7,308 nucleotides of DNA. Source: Nitrospirota bacterium. Lineage in GTDB: Bacteria > Nitrospirota > Thermodesulfovibrionia > Thermodesulfovibrionales > JdFR-88. The notes beneath the pieces are model-generated. The model worked only from the letters and a program-made list of their open reading frames with translations, made no database searches and was not told where the DNA came from. The DNA lies in contig JAKAGP010000082.1 in assembly GCA_021825785.1 (NCBI GenBank), positions 1 through 7,308 on the forward strand, given 5' to 3'. Shown here piece after piece: positions 6,114-7,308 of the stretch. How positions within the stretch are numbered: the first letter of the stretch is position 1; each line of letters begins with the position of its first letter. A program made the translations under genes and the position numbers.

Positions 6114-7308
6114 CTATCTCCTTATGCTCATCACGCCTTCCACCTGCATGAGCTTCTGGGTGGCGGAGTTTAGCTGCGCGCGGTCCCTCACCTCGAGCAC
6201 GAACGATATCCTCGCCTTCCGGGTCTGGCTTGTGACGACCGCCTCCATATGGTGGATGTTTATGTCAAGGGAGGATATGGCGGAAGAGAGATCGGCCACC
6301 ACGCCCGGCTGATCGATGGTGTCCACCACGATGCGGGCATAGTTCATGGAGCCTTCGCTTGTCTTCCACTGGACGGCGATGAGCCTTTCCTCGTCCGCGG
6401 CGAGCGTTGGCAAGTTCGGGCAGCTCCTCCTGTGGATGCTCACGCCCTTGCCCCTTGTTATGAACCCCACGAGGTTGTCCCCCGGGATGGGGTAGCAGCA
6501 CTTGGAGACGTGGTAGAGAATATTGCTCATGCCCGTGATGGTGATGCCCTTTTCCTCGACGGCCTTGTGCTGCTTTTCGTGCCTGGCCTGCTGGGGCTCT
6601 TCCTGGGTGCCGGGGGCCAGCCGGTTTATCACCTGGTTTACCGGCAGCTTGCCGTAGCCCACGGCCACCAGCATGTCTTCCATCTCCTGAAAGCCCAGAG
6701 CCGAGGCCACGCCGGCCATCAGCTCGTTTTTCACGGCCTGCAGATGGATCCCCCTTTTTTTCATCTCGGCCTCCAGCAGCTTTGTGCCCAGCTCCAGGGA
6801 CTCCTTTCTCTCCTCGGCCTTGATCCACTGTTTTACCCTCGTCTTCGCGCGCTGCGTTATGACGAAGCCAAGCCAGTCGCGCGATGGCACGTGGTTCTGC
6901 TGGGTCAGTATCTCGACGGTGTCCCCGTTGTTGAGCCTGTATTTGAGCGGCACCATCCTGCCGTTTACCCTGGCGCCCGTGCACCTGTGGCCGACCTGGG
7001 TGTGTATGCTGTAGGCGAAATCGACCGGGGTTGCCCCCATGGGCAGCTCCTTGATGTCGCCGTTCGGGGTGAAGACGTATATGGTGTCCGGCACGACCTC
7101 GGCCTTCACGGCGTCCATGAACTCTCGCGGCCTATGGCGCATGTCCTGCAGTTCGTGGATGAAGTTCCTGAGCCAGGAGATGTACCTGTCGTCCTTGGGG
7201 TTGATATGCCCCTTCTCCTTGTATTTCCAGTGGGCCGCGATGCCCTCCTCGGCGACCCTGTTCATCTCCTCCGTGCGGATCTGGAACTCCACCCGCTTGC
7301 CCTCCGGC
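6114..7308 (-). CDS. RelA/SpoT-family (p)ppGpp synthetase/hydrolase, C-terminal part (N-terminus off the right edge)
   Basis: This enzyme makes, and in bifunctional forms also degrades, the alarmone (p)ppGpp in response to starvation. The frame is open to the right edge; about 397 residues are present of a usual 700-750. The visible part begins with PEGKRVEFQIRTEEM and EEGIAAHWKYKEKG, the end of the synthetase domain. A TGS domain (about 74-135) follows, with IYVFTPNGDIKELPMGATPV and VNGRMVPLKYRLNNGDTVEI. Next comes the helical domain with VPSRDWLGFV. The conserved-cysteine domain has KCCYPIPGDNLVGFITRGKG (CC near 268) and HRRSCPNL (Cys near 295). A C-terminal ACT domain (about 322-397) carries DQPGVVADLSSAI. 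All expected regulatory positions are intact. The HD hydrolase region is outside the window, so RelA-type (synthetase only) and bifunctional Rel/SpoT-type cannot be separated. The gene is convergent with the pilus operon and is probably the conserved flank of an accessory locus. Confidence 0.95.
   Translation of the reverse strand, partial: PEGKRVEFQIRTEEMNRVAEEGIAAHWKYKEKGHINPKDDRYISWLRNFIHELQDMRHRPREFMDAVKAEVVPDTIYVFTPNGDIKELPMGATPVDFAYSIHTQVGHRCTGARVNGRMVPLKYRLNNGDTVEILTQQNHVPSRDWLGFVITQRAKTRVKQWIKAEERKESLELGTKLLEAEMKKRGIHLQAVKNELMAGVASALGFQEMEDMLVAVGYGKLPVNQVINRLAPGTQEEPQQARHEKQHKAVEEKGITITGMSNILYHVSKCCYPIPGDNLVGFITRGKGVSIHRRSCPNLPTLAADEERLIAVQWKTSEGSMNYARIVVDTIDQPGVVADLSSAISSLDINIHHMEAVVTSQTRKARISFVLEVRDRAQLNSATQKLMQVEGVMSIRR

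Noticed and set aside
6265..6984. 239-codon minus-strand frame inside the RelA/SpoT gene
   Set aside because: It is an alternate frame of a fully conserved RelA/SpoT reading frame and is dominated by Gly, Arg and His, typical of an off-frame translation.
1..7308. Search for tRNA or rRNA genes, CRISPR arrays, insertion-sequence ends and attachment sites
   Set aside because: Nothing with the needed structure or repeated units was seen; almost all of the window is protein coding.

Overview
The window looks like chromosomal DNA of a Gram-negative bacterium. An outer-membrane usher and a periplasmic pilus chaperone require an outer membrane. The GC content is fairly high (above 55% by eye), and the RelA/SpoT protein would fit a deltaproteobacterial or Nitrospirota-like lineage. 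That placement is an impression from the sequence, not a result.

Layout, left to right. Bases 1 to about 1196 (minus strand) hold the N-terminal half of a membrane sensor histidine kinase of the ComP-like type: one N-terminal helix, a PDZ-like extracytoplasmic segment, then several helices. Its kinase domain lies beyond the left edge. A divergent intergenic region of about 150 bp follows. It contains several overlapping inverted repeats next to T-rich tracts, an attenuator-like arrangement. From about 1342 to 6063 (plus strand) runs a compact chaperone-usher pilus operon of the archaic (Csu / spore coat protein U) type: SCPU pilin 1, SCPU pilin 2, a small non-secreted protein of unknown function, a PapD-like chaperone and a FimD-like usher. 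From 6114 to the right edge (minus strand, convergent) lies the C-terminal half of a RelA/SpoT-family (p)ppGpp enzyme with the end of the synthetase domain, TGS, helical, conserved-cysteine and ACT domains.

How the genes fit together. The two pilins are exported by signal peptides, capped in the periplasm by the chaperone and polymerised through the usher. The divergent kinase is a natural candidate regulator, but this is position-based inference. Unusual points: the operon has no tip-adhesin gene after the usher; pilin 2 has lost both cysteines of the conserved SCPU disulfide; a small protein without a signal peptide is built into the operon; and the non-coding stretches before pilin 1 and after pilin 2 carry stem-loops that could set expression levels. 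The family-level calls are secure. The regulatory calls are sequence reading only. No RNA genes, CRISPR arrays, insertion sequences or attachment sites were found.
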